Positions 63,374 through 64,000 of a stretch of DNA of 64,000 nt are shown here, one piece after another. Where the stretch lies: the NCBI RefSeq assembly GCF_010672525.1, contig NZ_JAAHGH010000017.1, positions 1-64,000 of the forward strand. Reading direction: 5' to 3'. The translations under genes were made by a program, and so were the position numbers. This DNA is from Okeania sp. SIO2B3 (lineage in GTDB: Bacteria > Cyanobacteriota > Cyanobacteriia > Cyanobacteriales > Microcoleaceae). Every line of letters begins with the position of its first letter. Within the stretch, counting starts at the first letter, position 1. The notes below the pieces were generated by a model, which saw nothing but the letters and a program-made list of their open reading frames with translations, had not been told where the DNA came from and ran no database searches.

Positions 63374-64000
63374 CTAAGGTGATAATTTACCTTTTCCTAG
63401 CCTATTTTTTTCATACCATTCTGCTATATTGGGCACCCAATCTTGAACATGAGGCCACATTAACTCACAAAGTTTTTGAATTTCTAATTGAGCATTCTTT
63501 TTAAAACGTAAATCCAAAAAATGTAGCAGACTCCGACAATTAAAACTCACAACAAAATGCTGACGATAATCAAAAGGAATTTTCCCTCTAGCGTGTTCTT
63601 CAGACATTCCCAATTCCATATCAATTTTGTATTTTTTAGCTGCCTCCAAACACCACTGTAAATCTTGCTCTCTTTGTTCAGCAGAATAATAATATTTCTT
63701 CCCCTGACGGTCAGAATATTCTCCCACCGGACGTAAGTAAAAAGCAGTCTCTATATCCGTTTTTCCCTCTGCAACTGCAATAACTTTTCCCGAACAAAAT
63801 CGATAACTTTGTACATCGAAAGAATTGTGAACAACTAAACCATTAGCTATAAAATTATGCTCGGGATGTTCTACTTCAATATCATAAGTAATTTCTTTGC
63901 CAAACTTTTCAATAGATTCTATTCCTACAAAAACACCACAATTACAAGACAAACTATTGTTTCTTATATTGTCAATTTTGTTGTCTTTACTAGAACCCCA
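63374..64000 (-). CDS. thyX: Flavin-dependent thymidylate synthase ThyX, intein-interrupted, 5'-partial
   Basis: The C-terminal 149 residues are ThyX, which methylates dUMP with methylenetetrahydrofolate and FAD. SFDVQSYRF is the second half of the RHR-x7-S active-site motif, followed by AEGKTDIETAFYLRPVGEYS, DRQGKKYYYS, LEAAKKYKIDMELGMSEEHA and FNCRSLLHFLDLRFKKNAQL. Upstream of Ser the frame is an intein C-terminus. The rest of the gene lies beyond the right edge; the frame is open there. Cyanobacterial ThyX with an intein at this place is known from Trichodesmium, to my memory. It pairs with dut and the dCMP deaminase nearby. Confidence 0.93.
   Translation of the reverse strand, partial: WGSSKDNKIDNIRNNSLSCNCGVFVGIESIEKFGKEITYDIEVEHPEHNFIANGLVVHNSFDVQSYRFCSGKVIAVAEGKTDIETAFYLRPVGEYSDRQGKKYYYSAEQREQDLQWCLEAAKKYKIDMELGMSEEHARGKIPFDYRQHFVVSFNCRSLLHFLDLRFKKNAQLEIQKLCELMWPHVQDWVPNIAEWYEKNRLGKGKLSP
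63824..64000 (-). other. Intein C-terminal splicing segment within thyX (partial)
   Basis: The segment ends GKEITYDIEVEHPEHNFIAN followed by GLVVHN, then the +1 extein residue Ser. These are intein blocks F (YDIEVEHPEHNFIANG) and G (VVHN/S), with the penultimate His and terminal Asn needed for Asn cyclisation. The splice junction lies between 63824 and 63823. The N-terminal splicing domain and any homing endonuclease are outside the window. Confidence 0.93.

Overview
The window is chromosomal DNA of a filamentous, low-GC cyanobacterium. Evidence for this: genes for the photosystem II proteins CP47 (psbB) and PsbT, the fused panC-cmk gene, AarF/ABC1, RlpA, DUF820/Uma2 and DevC-type proteins typical of cyanobacteria, scattered GCGATCGC (HIP1) octamers, AT-rich and unusually long intergenic spacers, and a thyX gene interrupted by an intein. 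Taken together this points to Trichodesmium or a close relative such as Okeania. That placement is an inference from gene content, not from a search.

Layout. 0-10 kb: the 3' part of a large A-KR-ACP-TE assembly-line gene, a Ppm1/LCM-type methyltransferase, and two tandem class 3 lipase paralogues. Around them lie decayed second copies of the thioesterase end and the methyltransferase end. 10-22 kb: aarF-like kinase, purM, a TnpB gene with a nonsense codon, rlpA, panC/cmk, a polysaccharide deacetylase and an orphan DevC-like permease. 22-26 kb: a nested mobile-repeat cluster, an orphan N-terminal domain protein and enolase. 26.6-32.8 kb: three class I methyltransferases (one CmoA-like), one intact and one broken 2-oxoglutarate/Fe(II) oxygenase, a decayed enolase-superfamily racemase and a degenerate unknown gene. 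This looks like a decaying small-molecule modification region. 33-43 kb: psbB, psbT, nrdR, rpsA (with a 10-copy acidic repeat), a HAD phosphatase and metK, with several TnpB remnants. 43-50 kb: kptA/Tpt1, an AAA ATPase lacking its lid, and a PAS histidine kinase. 50-55 kb: a coiled-coil membrane protein, one broken and one intact vapBC locus, a Uma2 protein with a triplicated N-terminus, and an HTH/membrane regulator with a divergent small protein and 11-bp iterons between them. 55-64 kb: a VWA lipoprotein, an SPFH-GYF2 protein with a partner double-zinc-ribbon protein, and a thymidylate-precursor group (dCMP deaminase, dUTPase, a broken dUTPase copy, intein-containing ThyX).

The strongest cross-cutting signal is the intergenic DNA. 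At least eight families of short non-coding elements, labelled A-I here (G is only a portable GC-rich module), recur across the window with terminal inverted repeats and, for several, clear target duplications. One array (21796-22509) is an A element carrying both a B and an F insertion, and the uninterrupted A copy at 6181-6364 shows the empty sites. One E element has destroyed a vapC toxin gene. No rRNA, tRNA or CRISPR array was recognised.
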